A DNA stretch of 64,000 bases from an uncultured Caldilineaceae bacterium (GCA_951812725.1 OX638330.1:3348001-3412000), one strand, 5' to 3'; positions 53,271-62,451 are shown, numbered from the stretch's first letter. A program made the numbers and translations. The notes: a model not told the origin generated them from the letters alone.

Positions 53271-54449
53271 ATGACAACAACCAGTTCGAAGCTCACCCAT
53301 CTTTCCTGCAGCAGATGTGGTGAGGAGTACGATGCAGATCAGTTGATAAACCTGTGCCGGGCCTGCGAAAAGCCGTTGCTGGCGCGATACGATCTCGCCA
53401 AAGCGGCGAGAACATTGACGCGTGCGTCGATGCAGGAGCGAGAACCGTCTCTGTGGCGATACGAGGAAGTGCTTCCGGTCCGGACAAGGAAGGCGCAACT
53501 GAAGTTGGGAGAAGGTTGGACGCCCCTGATCTGCGCGAAGGATTTGGGCAGCGAAATCGGTTGCCCGCATACGCTGATAAAGGATGAGTCACTGAACCCC
53601 ACCGGCAGCTTCAAGGCCAGAGGGCTGGTGATGGCAGTTGGCCGCGCATTTGAGTTGGGCGCGGCGGAGCTGGCGATACCAAGCGCTGGGAATGCGGCGG
53701 GAGCAATGAGCGCTTATGCCGCAAAGGCAGGCCTGCCGGCCCACGTTTATATGCCGGAGGACGTACCTGACGCATTCCGGGTGGAATGCAGCAATCTAGG
53801 TGCAGAGGTCACGCTTGTTGATGGTCTGATCACCGACTGCGGAGCCAGGGTGCGGGAGAAGGTCGAAGAGTTCGGCTGGTTCGATGTAAGCACGCTCAAG
53901 GAGCCTTACCGGATTGAGGGCAAGAAGACTTTGGGCTACGAGGTCGTTGAGCAGCTCGGCTGGCGAATGCCCGATGTGATCATCTACCCGACCGGCGGGG
54001 GCACCGGGTTGGTGGGGATGTGGAAGGCGTTTGACGAGATGGAAGAGATGGGCCTGGTCGGTAGTGAACGGCCGCGCATGGTCAGTGTTCAGAGTAGCGG
54101 CTGTGCGCCGATGGTGCGCGCATTCGAGCAGGGCGAAGAGTTTGCCGAAGCGTGGCAGGGCGCGAAGACGGTGGCCGATGGCCTGCGCGTCCCTGCAGCG
54201 GTCGGTGATTTTCTGATTCTGGAGGCAGTGCGGGAGAGCGACGGCGCCGCGATTGCGGTAACAGACGACGAGATGCTGCGCTGCGCCAGCCAGATGGGGA
54301 AACATACCGGTGTCTTTCCTGCCCCTGAGGGCGCGGCAACGCTTGCGGGTCAGGTCCGGCTGCTAGAGTCGGGCTGGCTGCAAGGGGATGAAACGGTGGT
54401 ATTGTTCAACACGGGTACCGGGCTGAAATACGCCCATTTGTGGTCATAA
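53271..54449 (+). CDS. thrC: Threonine synthase
   Basis: PLP enzyme converting O-phosphohomoserine to threonine, 392 residues from ATG 53271. An N-terminal zinc-ribbon-like part (CSRCGEEYD ... CRACEKPLL) is followed by the fold-II PLP core: LKLGEGWTPLI, DESLNPTGSFKARG with the PLP Lys, IPSAGNAAGAMSAYAAKAG, and the phosphate loop YPTGGGTGLVGMWKAF. The longer frame from 53199 is not supported. Related threonine dehydratase- or cysteate synthase-like activities are possible. The chaperonin-like gene begins 60 bases after its stop. Confidence 0.92.
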   Translation: MTTTSSKLTHLSCSRCGEEYDADQLINLCRACEKPLLARYDLAKAARTLTRASMQEREPSLWRYEEVLPVRTRKAQLKLGEGWTPLICAKDLGSEIGCPHTLIKDESLNPTGSFKARGLVMAVGRAFELGAAELAIPSAGNAAGAMSAYAAKAGLPAHVYMPEDVPDAFRVECSNLGAEVTLVDGLITDCGARVREKVEEFGWFDVSTLKEPYRIEGKKTLGYEVVEQLGWRMPDVIIYPTGGGTGLVGMWKAFDEMEEMGLVGSERPRMVSVQSSGCAPMVRAFEQGEEFAEAWQGAKTVADGLRVPAAVGDFLILEAVRESDGAAIAVTDDEMLRCASQMGKHTGVFPAPEGAATLAGQVRLLESGWLQGDETVVLFNTGTGLKYAHLWS

Positions 54450-54509
54450 ATTCGATATCGATGGACGCAGGTGAAATAGAGAGACAAGCCGAACAATCAG
54501 CCAAACCAG

Positions 54510-56162
54510 ATGGCAGATAATCGAGGTGTAAAGTTGGAACGCATAAAAAATTACAGGGCCGCGGTCGCCGGCCCGGAAGAGACCCACGAGAGTCTGAGCA
54601 GTGGCATCAATAGTATCGCCGATTTGCTGGCGCCGACCCTCGGCCCGGTCGGCGGGCATGTGGTGCATGAACGAGACGGCACGCGTGGTCCGGAACTGCT
54701 GGATGACGCGGCAACGGCTGTCCGTCGCATTCTCAGCCTGGGGGATCCCAAGGTGGATGTCGGCGCGATGCTGATGCGTCACATTGTCTGGCGAATCGCC
54801 GGGCAGGTCGGGGACGGCGGTACCGCTACAGCTCTTCTGACCCGAGAGATTTACCTCCAGGCGCTGAAGATGTTGACGGCAGGCATCAATTTCCGTGACC
54901 TTGAGATCGGCCTGCAGGCCGCCACTGCAGCGGTACGCCAGGGCCTGAAGGATACGGCGTACCCCGTTGAAACTGAGGACGACCTTGCCCTGGTTGCCAT
55001 GACGGTAGTGAAAGACCGCAATCTAGCCGCTACAATTGGTGAATTGAGCTATCTGCTCGGCCCGGACGCACGCGTCTCGGTGGAGAAGTTTGTGGCTCCC
55101 TACCTGGCACGCGAGTACCACGCCGGCGCCAATTACAAGGCCGAAATTGCGAGCTTCCATCTCTACACTGACCCGATTCGCAAATGGGCCATTTATGGGG
55201 ATTCCACAATTGCGCTGGTTGACGACACGCTGTCGGAGGCGGCAGAGACGGTGGCGTTGATTGAGGCGGCGATAAAGATGGGCAAGAAGTCACTCGTGAT
55301 AATCGCCTCCCATTTCAAGGAAGAGGCGCTCCATGTAATCGTGCGCAACCAGACGGAAGAAAAGAAGAAGATTTCGATTCTCGGAATCCAGTTGAAAGAG
55401 ATAGGCGATCCGCGGAGGATGGCCTTCCACGATTTGACGACGCTCACGGGGGCGACCATTCTTGGGCGTAACTATTACGCCTACGCCGCCAAGGCCAAAG
55501 AGGATGATTTGGGCGAAGCGATGCGGGTGCAGGTTGACCGCAAGACGATGCAGTTGCAGCCCTATCAGAGTCGCTCGGCAGCGGTACAGGAGACAGTCGA
55601 ACAGCTTCGGAACCGGCTTGAAGGGCTGCGGGTGGATGATGAGGAACGCACGGACATCATCAACCGGCTGGCAGCGCTCACCGGCGGTATGGGTGTGCTG
55701 AAAGTAGGCACCAACCTCAAGCAAGAGCGCGAGATTCTGTCTAATCTGTCGGAGCGGGCGCTTACCGCAGTTTCTCAAGCCCACAGGACCGGCGTTGTAC
55801 CAGGCGGCGGCGCGGCCTTTATCCACGCGCGCAAGGCGCTGGACGAACTGGAGTTGGAGGGTGAGGAGAAGTTTGGCGTCAAGGTTTTGAACGATGCCCT
55901 GGATGCGCCTTTCCTGCAGATCGTCAAGAACGCGGGCATCGAATCTCCCTCGGTAGCTGCTCTTCGCCTGGAAGAGGCCGGGCCGGCCTATGCCTATGAT
56001 GTCGTCCGTAAAGAGATTGTCAATGCACGCGAAACAGGCTTGGTGGATGTTACCGGCGTGCAGACCGCGGTACTGGAAACAGCAGTCAGCGGCGCGCTGA
56101 TGGCCCTGGGCACAAACACAATCGTTTTCCACCGCGATCCCACACAGAGTATGGAACCGTAA
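54510..56162 (+). CDS. Divergent Cpn60/GroEL-family chaperonin paralogue
   Basis: 550 residues aligning with GroEL from end to end, but far from canonical. The ATP P-loop region is LAPTLGPVGGHVVHERDG (GroEL TLGPKGRNVVLDKS), so the position of Asp52 is Glu54. GDGGTATALL (101-110) keeps the Asp87 equivalent (D102) but changes the Thr run. In SERALTAVSQAHRTGVVPGGG the position of Asp398 is Arg416. LVDVTGV keeps the Asp495 equivalent (D513). The C-terminal GGM tail is missing. ATP binding may remain while hydrolysis is probably impaired. No groES is adjacent. TTG 54534 with GAGGTG upstream is an alternative start. A cytosolic propeller gene begins 3 bases after the stop. Confidence 0.88.
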   Translation: MADNRGVKLERIKNYRAAVAGPEETHESLSSGINSIADLLAPTLGPVGGHVVHERDGTRGPELLDDAATAVRRILSLGDPKVDVGAMLMRHIVWRIAGQVGDGGTATALLTREIYLQALKMLTAGINFRDLEIGLQAATAAVRQGLKDTAYPVETEDDLALVAMTVVKDRNLAATIGELSYLLGPDARVSVEKFVAPYLAREYHAGANYKAEIASFHLYTDPIRKWAIYGDSTIALVDDTLSEAAETVALIEAAIKMGKKSLVIIASHFKEEALHVIVRNQTEEKKKISILGIQLKEIGDPRRMAFHDLTTLTGATILGRNYYAYAAKAKEDDLGEAMRVQVDRKTMQLQPYQSRSAAVQETVEQLRNRLEGLRVDDEERTDIINRLAALTGGMGVLKVGTNLKQEREILSNLSERALTAVSQAHRTGVVPGGGAAFIHARKALDELELEGEEKFGVKVLNDALDAPFLQIVKNAGIESPSVAALRLEEAGPAYAYDVVRKEIVNARETGLVDVTGVQTAVLETAVSGALMALGTNTIVFHRDPTQSMEP

Positions 56163-56165
56163 ACG

Positions 56166-57086
56166 ATGTCGATAATTCTTTCCCTTTCTGAATATGAAGG
56201 CAGCATTTGGGCTGCCGGCCCCTATGGACTTTTCGCCGTTGGCGAGGAAGAACTGACGCCTACGCCCCAACCGCAAGAAAGGCTGACGACGGCCTGCTCT
56301 CTTGGAGACCGCATCTTTACCGGCGGCGCGCCGTTTGGCGTGGCCTATCTTCTGGAGACCGCTGAGCAGTGGCAGGCGGCCTGGCAAGAGGGCACTGATT
56401 CGGCTGTGCTGACGTTTGCTTCGGCACCCGACTACGACGATACCGGCTTGATACTGGCAGGCAGCGAAGGGGACGGCGTGCTTCGCAGCCGCGATCGAGG
56501 ATTGCGCTGGATGCCCAGCAACTTCGGACTGCGTAACCTGACGGTTCTGACGCTGGCGTGGGCGGCTCCAATGGACGAAAACGCGTGGCCGCGCTGGCAG
56601 GTAGTCTTTGCCGGAACGGAGGAAGGCATCTATCGTTCACCCAATGCGGGGCTGGGGTGGAAGCGCAGTGAATCCGCTGACGCCGCCTACCAGACTGTGG
56701 CGATCGCGCCAGACGTGCATTGCAGCGGTCTTGTGCTGGCAGGCACAGAGACCGACGGCCTCTGGCGATCGACAGACGGCGGCCGCACGTTCTCAGCGGT
56801 GGAAGGCGCGCCCGAGCAGGTGAACTCGCTGATCGCGCTGACAGATGGTTCGAAGAGTTCGTCACCGGCTGCAGGCGACCTTCAGGTCAGCTGGTTGTTG
56901 AGCGATGACACGCAGTTGTGGTGTTCGCATGACGGCGCGGCCTGGTCTCCGGTGGATGGCAGCAGCGCCGCCCTCTGTTTGCTGGAGGTGGACGGCCGTA
57001 TCTACGCTGGCGGTGAGGACGGTGTCATCGTAGTGGACCGCGCCAGCTTGAACGTCGAACGGCAGCTGCAGATTCCGGCCATGTAA
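56166..57086 (+). CDS. Cytosolic BNR/sialidase-type beta-propeller protein
   Basis: 306 residues with no signal peptide or TM helix. Repeats carry the Asp-box/BNR style motif: SRDRGLRW (108-115), SPNAGLGW (158-165), STDGGRTF (202-209) and CSHDGAAW, each preceded by a LAGTExDGLWR-type strand. This suggests a 5- to 7-bladed propeller, a binding scaffold with no sialidase active-site arginines recognised. The ATG is 3 bases after the chaperonin stop, so it is surely cotranscribed and likely coupled. It could be a client or adaptor of the chaperonin-like protein. Confidence 0.8.
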   Translation: MSIILSLSEYEGSIWAAGPYGLFAVGEEELTPTPQPQERLTTACSLGDRIFTGGAPFGVAYLLETAEQWQAAWQEGTDSAVLTFASAPDYDDTGLILAGSEGDGVLRSRDRGLRWMPSNFGLRNLTVLTLAWAAPMDENAWPRWQVVFAGTEEGIYRSPNAGLGWKRSESADAAYQTVAIAPDVHCSGLVLAGTETDGLWRSTDGGRTFSAVEGAPEQVNSLIALTDGSKSSSPAAGDLQVSWLLSDDTQLWCSHDGAAWSPVDGSSAALCLLEVDGRIYAGGEDGVIVVDRASLNVERQLQIPAM

Positions 57087-57338
57087 CGAAGTTGCAGCAC
57101 AACTAGCAATGTCCCGCCGAAATGTGTGGCGAGGCCGTCAGAGACGGCTCTGTCATGCGTGCCGGCGGCGGCTTTCCTTCCTTCAAACGCCTTTGCGCGC
57201 CCCGACCGAGCGCATTCGGACGCCCTCGAAGCAGGAGTGCGACCGCGTCAGTCAAGGCATGCAGCCACATGAATGGTCCTCACTCCTTTTCTGAATCATC
57301 AGCATTCGTTCAGACAACCGCACAGTCTGGAGTACTCC

Positions 57339-58409
57339 ATGCTTCTCATCGACGCCCACCTAGATCTGGCAATGAACGCGCTGCAGGGCAACCGGGATCT
57401 GACGCGTTCGGTCTATACGATTCGCGCGACTGAGCAGAAGAACAGCGGCAAGGGACAGGGCTACGGCACGGTCGCGTTTCCGGAGATGCGCAAGGGCCGG
57501 GTGGCTCTTAGCTTCGCGACTGCTATCGCCCGTTCGACGGGACGCCCGACGCCAAATATCGACTACGATCACCCGACCCAGGCCAGCGCGATGGCGCAGG
57601 GCCATCTTGCCTATTACAGAGGGCTGGAGGACCTGGGGCTCGTGCGCATCATCACTTCCGGAACCCAGCTGGATGATCACTGGGGTGAATGGACGGCCTG
57701 GGAGGATACGGGCGGCGAGGAGCCACCATTGGGCTTTGTGCTGTCGATGGAGGGCGCGGACCCGATCCTGACTCCGGAGCATGTTGAGTTCTGGTATGAT
57801 GCGGGGCTGCGGGCGATCGGTCCGTCCCACTATGGCCCCAACCGCTATGCTGGCGGCACGGGTACTGAACTCGGACTGGGGGAGATGGGGCCGGCGCTGC
57901 TGCAGGAGATGGAGCGCCTGGGAATCATGCTGGACCTGACGCATTTATCAGATGAATCGTTCTGGCAGGCGCTGGAGATCTACAATGGCCCGGTGCTGGC
58001 CAGCCACAACAATTGCCGGGCGATCGTCCCGCACCAGCGACAGTTCAGCGACGAGCAGCTGCGTGCGATCATCGAACGCGGCGGGGTCGTCGGCATGGCG
58101 ATGGACGTTTGGATGATGTCGACAAAGTGGCGGGCCGGCCAGGAGTGGAACTACGATATTATGCTGGCAGATATGGTGCCCCACATCGATCACATATGCG
58201 AGTTGGCAGGCAATGCCAACAACATCGCCATTGGGACCGATCTTGACGGCGGTTTTGGTCGCGAGCAGTCGCCGGCAGACCTGGACACGATCGCGGATCT
58301 GCAGCGGATCCCGGAGTTGCTGCGCGGCAACGGTTACGCGGAAGACGATATCGCGGCGATCTGTCATGGGAACTGGCTGCGGCTCTTGCGGGAGTCGCTA
58401 AAGGACTAG
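57339..58409 (+). CDS. Membrane dipeptidase family (peptidase M19) protein
   Basis: 356 residues from ATG 57339, which has GGAG 6 bases upstream; the frame from 57273 is not supported. Binuclear zinc ligands are in LLIDAHLDL (HxD), FVLSMEGADP, DLTHLSDES and LASHNNCRAI, and IGTDLDGGFG closes the site. The family removes dipeptides or D-amino-acid dipeptides; in this cytosolic form without a signal peptide, turnover of imported dipeptides is plausible. Coupled to the cytochrome gene 3 bases downstream. The preceding 57087-57338 holds no gene. Confidence 0.93.
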   Translation: MLLIDAHLDLAMNALQGNRDLTRSVYTIRATEQKNSGKGQGYGTVAFPEMRKGRVALSFATAIARSTGRPTPNIDYDHPTQASAMAQGHLAYYRGLEDLGLVRIITSGTQLDDHWGEWTAWEDTGGEEPPLGFVLSMEGADPILTPEHVEFWYDAGLRAIGPSHYGPNRYAGGTGTELGLGEMGPALLQEMERLGIMLDLTHLSDESFWQALEIYNGPVLASHNNCRAIVPHQRQFSDEQLRAIIERGGVVGMAMDVWMMSTKWRAGQEWNYDIMLADMVPHIDHICELAGNANNIAIGTDLDGGFGREQSPADLDTIADLQRIPELLRGNGYAEDDIAAICHGNWLRLLRESLKD

Positions 58410-58412
58410 AGA

Positions 58413-58937
58413 ATGAAACACGGAATCTTGTTGTTCCTGATCCTGGCGGCGGCGTTTTCCCTTTTGAGCTGCGGGCCGGCTGAGAATGAAGGGGGCGGCC
58501 AATCGTTGCCGAGCGAAGCTGCCACCGAGGAGGCTACAGTAGCGCCGACCGAAGTCAGTCTTCCTGAGGTCGAGGGGCCAGTTGAGGGGGCGGACGCTTC
58601 CAACACGCAATTGGTGGCGCTGGGAGAGATTCTCTATCAGCAGTATTGCGCCTCCTGCCACGGCGCGGAGCTTGAGGGGCAGGCCAATTGGAAGGCACGG
58701 GATGAGAACGGATATCTCCCGGCCCCTCCGCACGATGAGACTGGTCACACGTGGCATCACCCCGACGAGCAGCTATTTGAGATTACCAAGATAGGGACGG
58801 AAGCTTTTGTTGGCATGGGATACAAGAGCAACATGATCGGTTTCGAAGAGCAGCTTGACGATACTGAAATCTGGGCGGTGTTGGCCTATATCAAGAGCCA
58901 GTGGTCGCCGAGAATTCTGAAGGCGCAACCCAAGTAG
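58413..58937 (+). CDS. Lipoprotein cytochrome c
   Basis: 174 residues. Signal peptide with lipobox LLSC (MKHGILLFLILAAAFSLLSC), an acidic/Thr-rich linker, then a single cytochrome c domain with CASCH heme motif and a Met in FVGMGYKSNMIGF that may be the sixth ligand. Anchored outside the membrane as a small electron carrier. AAAGGA lies before the ATG, 3 bases after the dipeptidase stop; the tie to a peptidase gene is unexpected. Confidence 0.92.
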   Translation: MKHGILLFLILAAAFSLLSCGPAENEGGGQSLPSEAATEEATVAPTEVSLPEVEGPVEGADASNTQLVALGEILYQQYCASCHGAELEGQANWKARDENGYLPAPPHDETGHTWHHPDEQLFEITKIGTEAFVGMGYKSNMIGFEEQLDDTEIWAVLAYIKSQWSPRILKAQPK

Positions 58938-59035
58938 AATAGTTCTGGACTGTAACGATGGTACACTTTCGAACAAGAGAGAGCTATGTATTTTCAAAGA
59001 ATAATCGGGAAGCGCTTCTGTTCAAGGGCGAGAAA

Positions 59036-59242
59036 TTGAACACCAGAACTGTTAAGGAACTTCAAACAGCCGTTTCCCGACTCTCGTCGCAGGAATTAGC
59101 TCGTTTCAGAGAATGGTTTGAGGAGTTTGAAGCGAAAATGTGGGTTGAGCAGTTCGAGAATGATGTTAAGTCCGGGAAACTTGACCACCTTGCCGAACAG
59201 GCGATTGCCGATTTGCGGGCAGGGAATTGCAAAGAACTCTAA
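59036..59242 (+). CDS. Antitoxin of a RelE/ParE-type pair
   Basis: 68 residues from TTG 59036, with an AGGGCGAG stretch upstream. The sequence TVKELQTAVSRLSSQELARF, FREWFEEFEAKMW and LAEQAIADLRAG matches the short helical antitoxins usually placed before RelE-like toxins. A longer frame from 58958 adds 26 residues that lack this pattern. It overlaps the toxin start by 16 bases. Confidence 0.75.
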   Translation: MNTRTVKELQTAVSRLSSQELARFREWFEEFEAKMWVEQFENDVKSGKLDHLAEQAIADLRAGNCKEL

Positions 59243-59493
59243 GACACTTCGCAAACCCTTCCTTCTGGCAAAATTACCGAAAACTGCCACAAGATGTTCA
59301 GAGGTTGGCAGACCGAGATTTCGAACTGCTGAAGCGGAATTCGAGACATCCTTCTTTGAGATTGAAGAAGGTCGGTCGGTTCTGGTCCGCGCGAGTTGGC
59401 CTCAAGTATCGCGCCGTAGCAGTCGAGAGTGAGGAAGGGCTTGTCCGGTTCTGGATTGGTACTCACGCCGAATATAATAGGTTAATTCGGTAG
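59227..59493 (+). CDS. RelE/ParE-superfamily toxin
   Basis: 88 residues, TTG start overlapping the antitoxin end. The fold pattern FWQNYRKLPQDVQRLADRDF, HPSLRLKKVGRFWSARVGLK and YRAVAVESEEGLVRFWIGTH with final EYNRLI is that of RelE-like mRNA endonucleases. The C-terminal Arg, Trp and His residues are kept, so the toxin looks intact, unlike the broken pair at 47.6 kb. Confidence 0.85.
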   Translation: MQRTLRHFANPSFWQNYRKLPQDVQRLADRDFELLKRNSRHPSLRLKKVGRFWSARVGLKYRAVAVESEEGLVRFWIGTHAEYNRLIR

Positions 59494-59577
59494 TAGTTTT
59501 TCAAGATACATTGGCAGACACAGACATTAGACTCATTCGCTATTCCCTTACCAAGGAAGCAACGGGAGACAGTACAA

Positions 59578-59958
59578 ATGCGGAAAGAAGTGTACACGGA
59601 GAAGGGTGCGCCGCCGGCGGGAATCTATTCGCAAGGCATCGTTGCCGACGGGCCGGTTGCTTACATCGCCGGGCAGGGGCCGCTGGATCCGGCCACGGGG
59701 CAACGCGTTGAGGGCGGGTTCCGCGAGCAGGCGACGCGTGTATTCGATAATCTGACAATTCTGCTGGAGGCCGCCGGCACTTCGTGGGAACACGTTACCA
59801 AGGTCGGTGTCTTTCTTGCCGACTTGAGCGATTTTGCCGAAATGAACGAAGTTTACCAGCAGTATGTTACCAAACCTTATCCTGCCCGCACGACGGTCGG
59901 CTGCCAGTTGCCAAACATCCTGATTGAAGTCGATTGCATCGCAGTCGTGCCGGAGTAG
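59578..59958 (+). CDS. ridA: RidA-family enamine/imine deaminase
   Basis: 126 residues, the family's normal size. Hydrolyses reactive enamines or imines made by PLP enzymes such as threonine dehydratase. Key blocks are YSQGIVADG, ATRVFDNLTILLEAAG and the Arg in YPARTTVGCQLP that holds the substrate carboxylate, followed by IEVDCIAVVPE. A GGGAGA site precedes the ATG. Two PLP enzymes (thrC, the aminotransferase) are nearby. Confidence 0.95.
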   Translation: MRKEVYTEKGAPPAGIYSQGIVADGPVAYIAGQGPLDPATGQRVEGGFREQATRVFDNLTILLEAAGTSWEHVTKVGVFLADLSDFAEMNEVYQQYVTKPYPARTTVGCQLPNILIEVDCIAVVPE

Positions 59959-60008
59959 AGGCTGCGCACTCTGTTTAGACAAGCAGAAGTCCAGGAGAGG
60001 AGCGAACA

Positions 60009-60302
60009 ATGACGTTTGATGAATTCAGAGCCAGTCTGACTGACGACGCACCGCCCGCCAAGATGAGCGCGCCGCTGCGGGCCTTGTGGTTAGAGGCCGG
60101 CAACGACTGGGACGGGGCGCACGACGCACTGCAGGGGCAGCCGGACCTGAACGGTTCCGCTTGGGTGCATGCCTATCTGCACCGAGTTGAGGGCGATCTG
60201 CCTAACGCCAACCACTGGTATGGCCGCGCCCAGAAGCCGGCCAGCAGCGCTTCCCTGCCGCAGGAGTGGGGAGAGATCGCGCGCGCCCTTTTGCAGGAAT
60301 GA
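60009..60302 (+). CDS. Small conserved protein of unknown function
   Basis: 97 residues, no signal or TM helix. The pattern WLEAGNDWDGAHDALQGQP and WVHAYLHRVEGDLPNANHWY recalls a conserved short protein found in various bacteria, rich in Trp and His, with a helical look like a single TPR unit. AGGAGAGGAG lies upstream of the ATG. It sits between ridA and an aminotransferase, probably in one transcript. Function not known to me. Confidence 0.8.
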   Translation: MTFDEFRASLTDDAPPAKMSAPLRALWLEAGNDWDGAHDALQGQPDLNGSAWVHAYLHRVEGDLPNANHWYGRAQKPASSASLPQEWGEIARALLQE

Positions 60303-60379
60303 GCGTTTCGAACTGACCTGCAGTTCGACGATAGATCATCGCAGTTTCCGCAGATGCGGAAAGGAATTCTTCGCCGTCC

Positions 60380-61600
60380 ATGCCTTCCCCTTCCTTCGCG
60401 CCCTCCGCCAAGCGCGTCCCAGCCTCCCGGATTCGGGCGCTGGCGGACGCGGCTTTCGGCATGGAGGATGTGTTGTTCTTGCAGTTCGGCGAATCAACCT
60501 TGCCGACACCTCCTTATGTAATTGAAGCGGTGAACCAGGCGGCGCAGGAGGGCTGGACATTTTACAGCGCCAACCAGGGACTGCCGTCGCTGCGCGCCGC
60601 CATAATCCAACAGATAGCAAAGCTGCATCAGGTCGACATCGATCCATCCGAGATTCAGGTCAATTCGGGTGGTGTGCAGGCGCTCAACCTGGCCATCAAG
60701 TGTGTCATAGATCCAGGCGATGAGGCGATCGTGCTCAGCCCCAACTGGCCTAACGGCTCGGCGATGGTGGAGATGTTCGGCGGCCGCGCGGTGGAAGTGC
60801 CCATGGCCCGTGCGGGGCAGCGCTTTACGCCGGACCGGGAAGCCCTCGAGGCAGCGCTGACGCCGCGTACGCGTCTGCTGCTGTATGCTTCGCCCTCCAA
60901 TCCGCTTGGCTGGACAGCGACGGTCGCGGAACAGAAGATGCTTTTGGAATTCGCCCGCCAACACGGGCTGTGGCTGCTGACGGACGAGGTTTACGAACGC
61001 ATCTTCTACGGCTCACATGGTACTGGGGATGGCGAGCAGAGCGGACCTGCAGGTGTGGGCCGGCTGGCGCCGTCGATCCTGCAGCTGTGTTCACGCGAGG
61101 ACGCGGTAATCGTCGTCAACTCTTTCTCCAAAACCTATCGCATGACGGGCTGGCGGCTTGGCTGGATGGTGGCTAGGGCGGATTTCATCCAGAAGGCGGC
61201 GCAGCTCAACGAGTTCATCGTCTCACACGCTCCCACCATGATACAGCGGGGGGGCGAGGCGGCGATCGCCCACGGTGAGGATGACATCGCGGCCATGGTT
61301 GAGGAGTTTCAGGAGCGGCGCGATTTCAGTGCCGAGATGCTGCGCGGCGTCTCCGGCGTCAATCTGCCGGAGCCGGAGGGGGCCTTCTATCTCTTTCCAC
61401 AACTTGATGGCATTGAAGACTCGTTTCAATTCGCGATGGAACTGCTGCGCGAGACGCATGTGGCCGTTGCCCCGGGCAATGCATTCGGCAACGGCGGCGA
61501 AGGGTCGATCCGCATCTGTTACGCGCCCGGAATGGATGTATTGAAGCCGGCAATGGAACGAATCTGCGAATTCATACACGTTCATAATTCCAATCAGTAG
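60380..61600 (+). CDS. Class I/II pyridoxal phosphate aminotransferase
   Basis: 406 residues, fold-type I. Motifs: GWTFYSANQGLPSLRAAI, the PLP-contacting NPLG region LLLYASPSNPLGW (normally NPTG), DEVYERIFY and the PLP Lys in NSFSKTYRMTGWRLGWM. The Arg that binds the substrate carboxylate is probably in RICYAPG. Similar to aspartate/branched-chain-type transaminases; donor and acceptor unknown. It follows the small conserved gene by 77 bases and precedes the RraA-like gene. Confidence 0.95.
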   Translation: MPSPSFAPSAKRVPASRIRALADAAFGMEDVLFLQFGESTLPTPPYVIEAVNQAAQEGWTFYSANQGLPSLRAAIIQQIAKLHQVDIDPSEIQVNSGGVQALNLAIKCVIDPGDEAIVLSPNWPNGSAMVEMFGGRAVEVPMARAGQRFTPDREALEAALTPRTRLLLYASPSNPLGWTATVAEQKMLLEFARQHGLWLLTDEVYERIFYGSHGTGDGEQSGPAGVGRLAPSILQLCSREDAVIVVNSFSKTYRMTGWRLGWMVARADFIQKAAQLNEFIVSHAPTMIQRGGEAAIAHGEDDIAAMVEEFQERRDFSAEMLRGVSGVNLPEPEGAFYLFPQLDGIEDSFQFAMELLRETHVAVAPGNAFGNGGEGSIRICYAPGMDVLKPAMERICEFIHVHNSNQ

Positions 61601-61637
61601 CCCATCAGAACCCATCCCACTACGCAAGGAAGGCAGA

Positions 61638-62360
61638 ATGAATCCACAAGCGATTCTGGAAGAGTTGAAGACCGTCGATACGCCGTCGATTACCAACGTA
61701 GTCGCCACCTATCCTGAAGATCCCCTCTGTCTGGGGCTGTATAACCCCTGGACGGAAAACTGGTACACAGACGAGACCATCCGCTGCATGTATCCGGAAT
61801 TGGGGGCGCTCGCCGGGTATGCGGTGACTTGCGTCTTCGGCTTGCCGGACCCGAACTTTTCGCGGCTCACTTTCATGGATGTGCTGGAGGCGCTGGACGC
61901 TTCGCCCAAGCCGACGATTCTGGTGTTGGAGCAGAAGTTCCCGCCCGAGATTGCGGGGAAGGTGGGACTGGCAGGGGGCAATATGACAGCTATGATGCAG
62001 GCGCTTGGCTGTGTCGGCTGCATCTCCAACGGACCATCGAGGGACATAGACGAGATCCGGCCGATGGGTTTTCAGTATCTGCTGAGCGGCGTCACGCCTG
62101 GGCATGGCGCGATGGCTGTGCAGGCGGTAAATGTGCCGGTGCATGTACGGGGGATGGACGTTTCTCCGGGTGAAATTGTGCATATGGATGAGAACGGCGC
62201 CTGCAAGTTCCCGGCCGACAAGATGGAGAGTGTCCTGAGCAATGTCAAGCAGCTACTGGCGAATGAGGGCGACCGCATCGGCCAGATGCAGAAGGCTTCA
62301 AGCGCGGCGGAGTTGCGGGCGATAATGGCCGGCCATAGCTACGGGGATGACGAGGAGTAA
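61638..62360 (+). CDS. RraA-like (HMG/CHA aldolase-type) family protein
   Basis: 240 residues of the RraA/dimethylmenaquinone methyltransferase-like fold. The metal/pyruvate site is GGNMTAMMQALGCVGCISNG followed by SRDIDEI, with the conserved Arg-Asp. Many family members are aldolases of 4-hydroxy-4-methyl-2-oxoglutarate or relatives rather than methyltransferases or RNase E inhibitors. A C-terminal helix (residues about 205-240) is longer than in RraA proper. Strong terminator follows. Confidence 0.88.
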   Translation: MNPQAILEELKTVDTPSITNVVATYPEDPLCLGLYNPWTENWYTDETIRCMYPELGALAGYAVTCVFGLPDPNFSRLTFMDVLEALDASPKPTILVLEQKFPPEIAGKVGLAGGNMTAMMQALGCVGCISNGPSRDIDEIRPMGFQYLLSGVTPGHGAMAVQAVNVPVHVRGMDVSPGEIVHMDENGACKFPADKMESVLSNVKQLLANEGDRIGQMQKASSAAELRAIMAGHSYGDDEE

Positions 62361-62394
62361 GACGCGACAAGCTAGCAGTAGAAGGTTAGGAGTG

Positions 62395-62430
62395 GAGGAG
62401 TGAGAGCGAATCTCACTCCTCTTTTTGTTT
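62395..62430 (+). terminator. Intrinsic terminator after the RraA-like gene
   Basis: GAGGAGTGAGA (62395-62405) and TCTCACTCCTC (62411-62421) form a perfect 11-bp stem with loop GCGAA and are followed by TTTTTGTTT. Also sits just beyond the end of the convergent lectin-like gene. Confidence 0.93.
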
Positions 62431-62451
62431 CTACACGGGACGAACATTATT

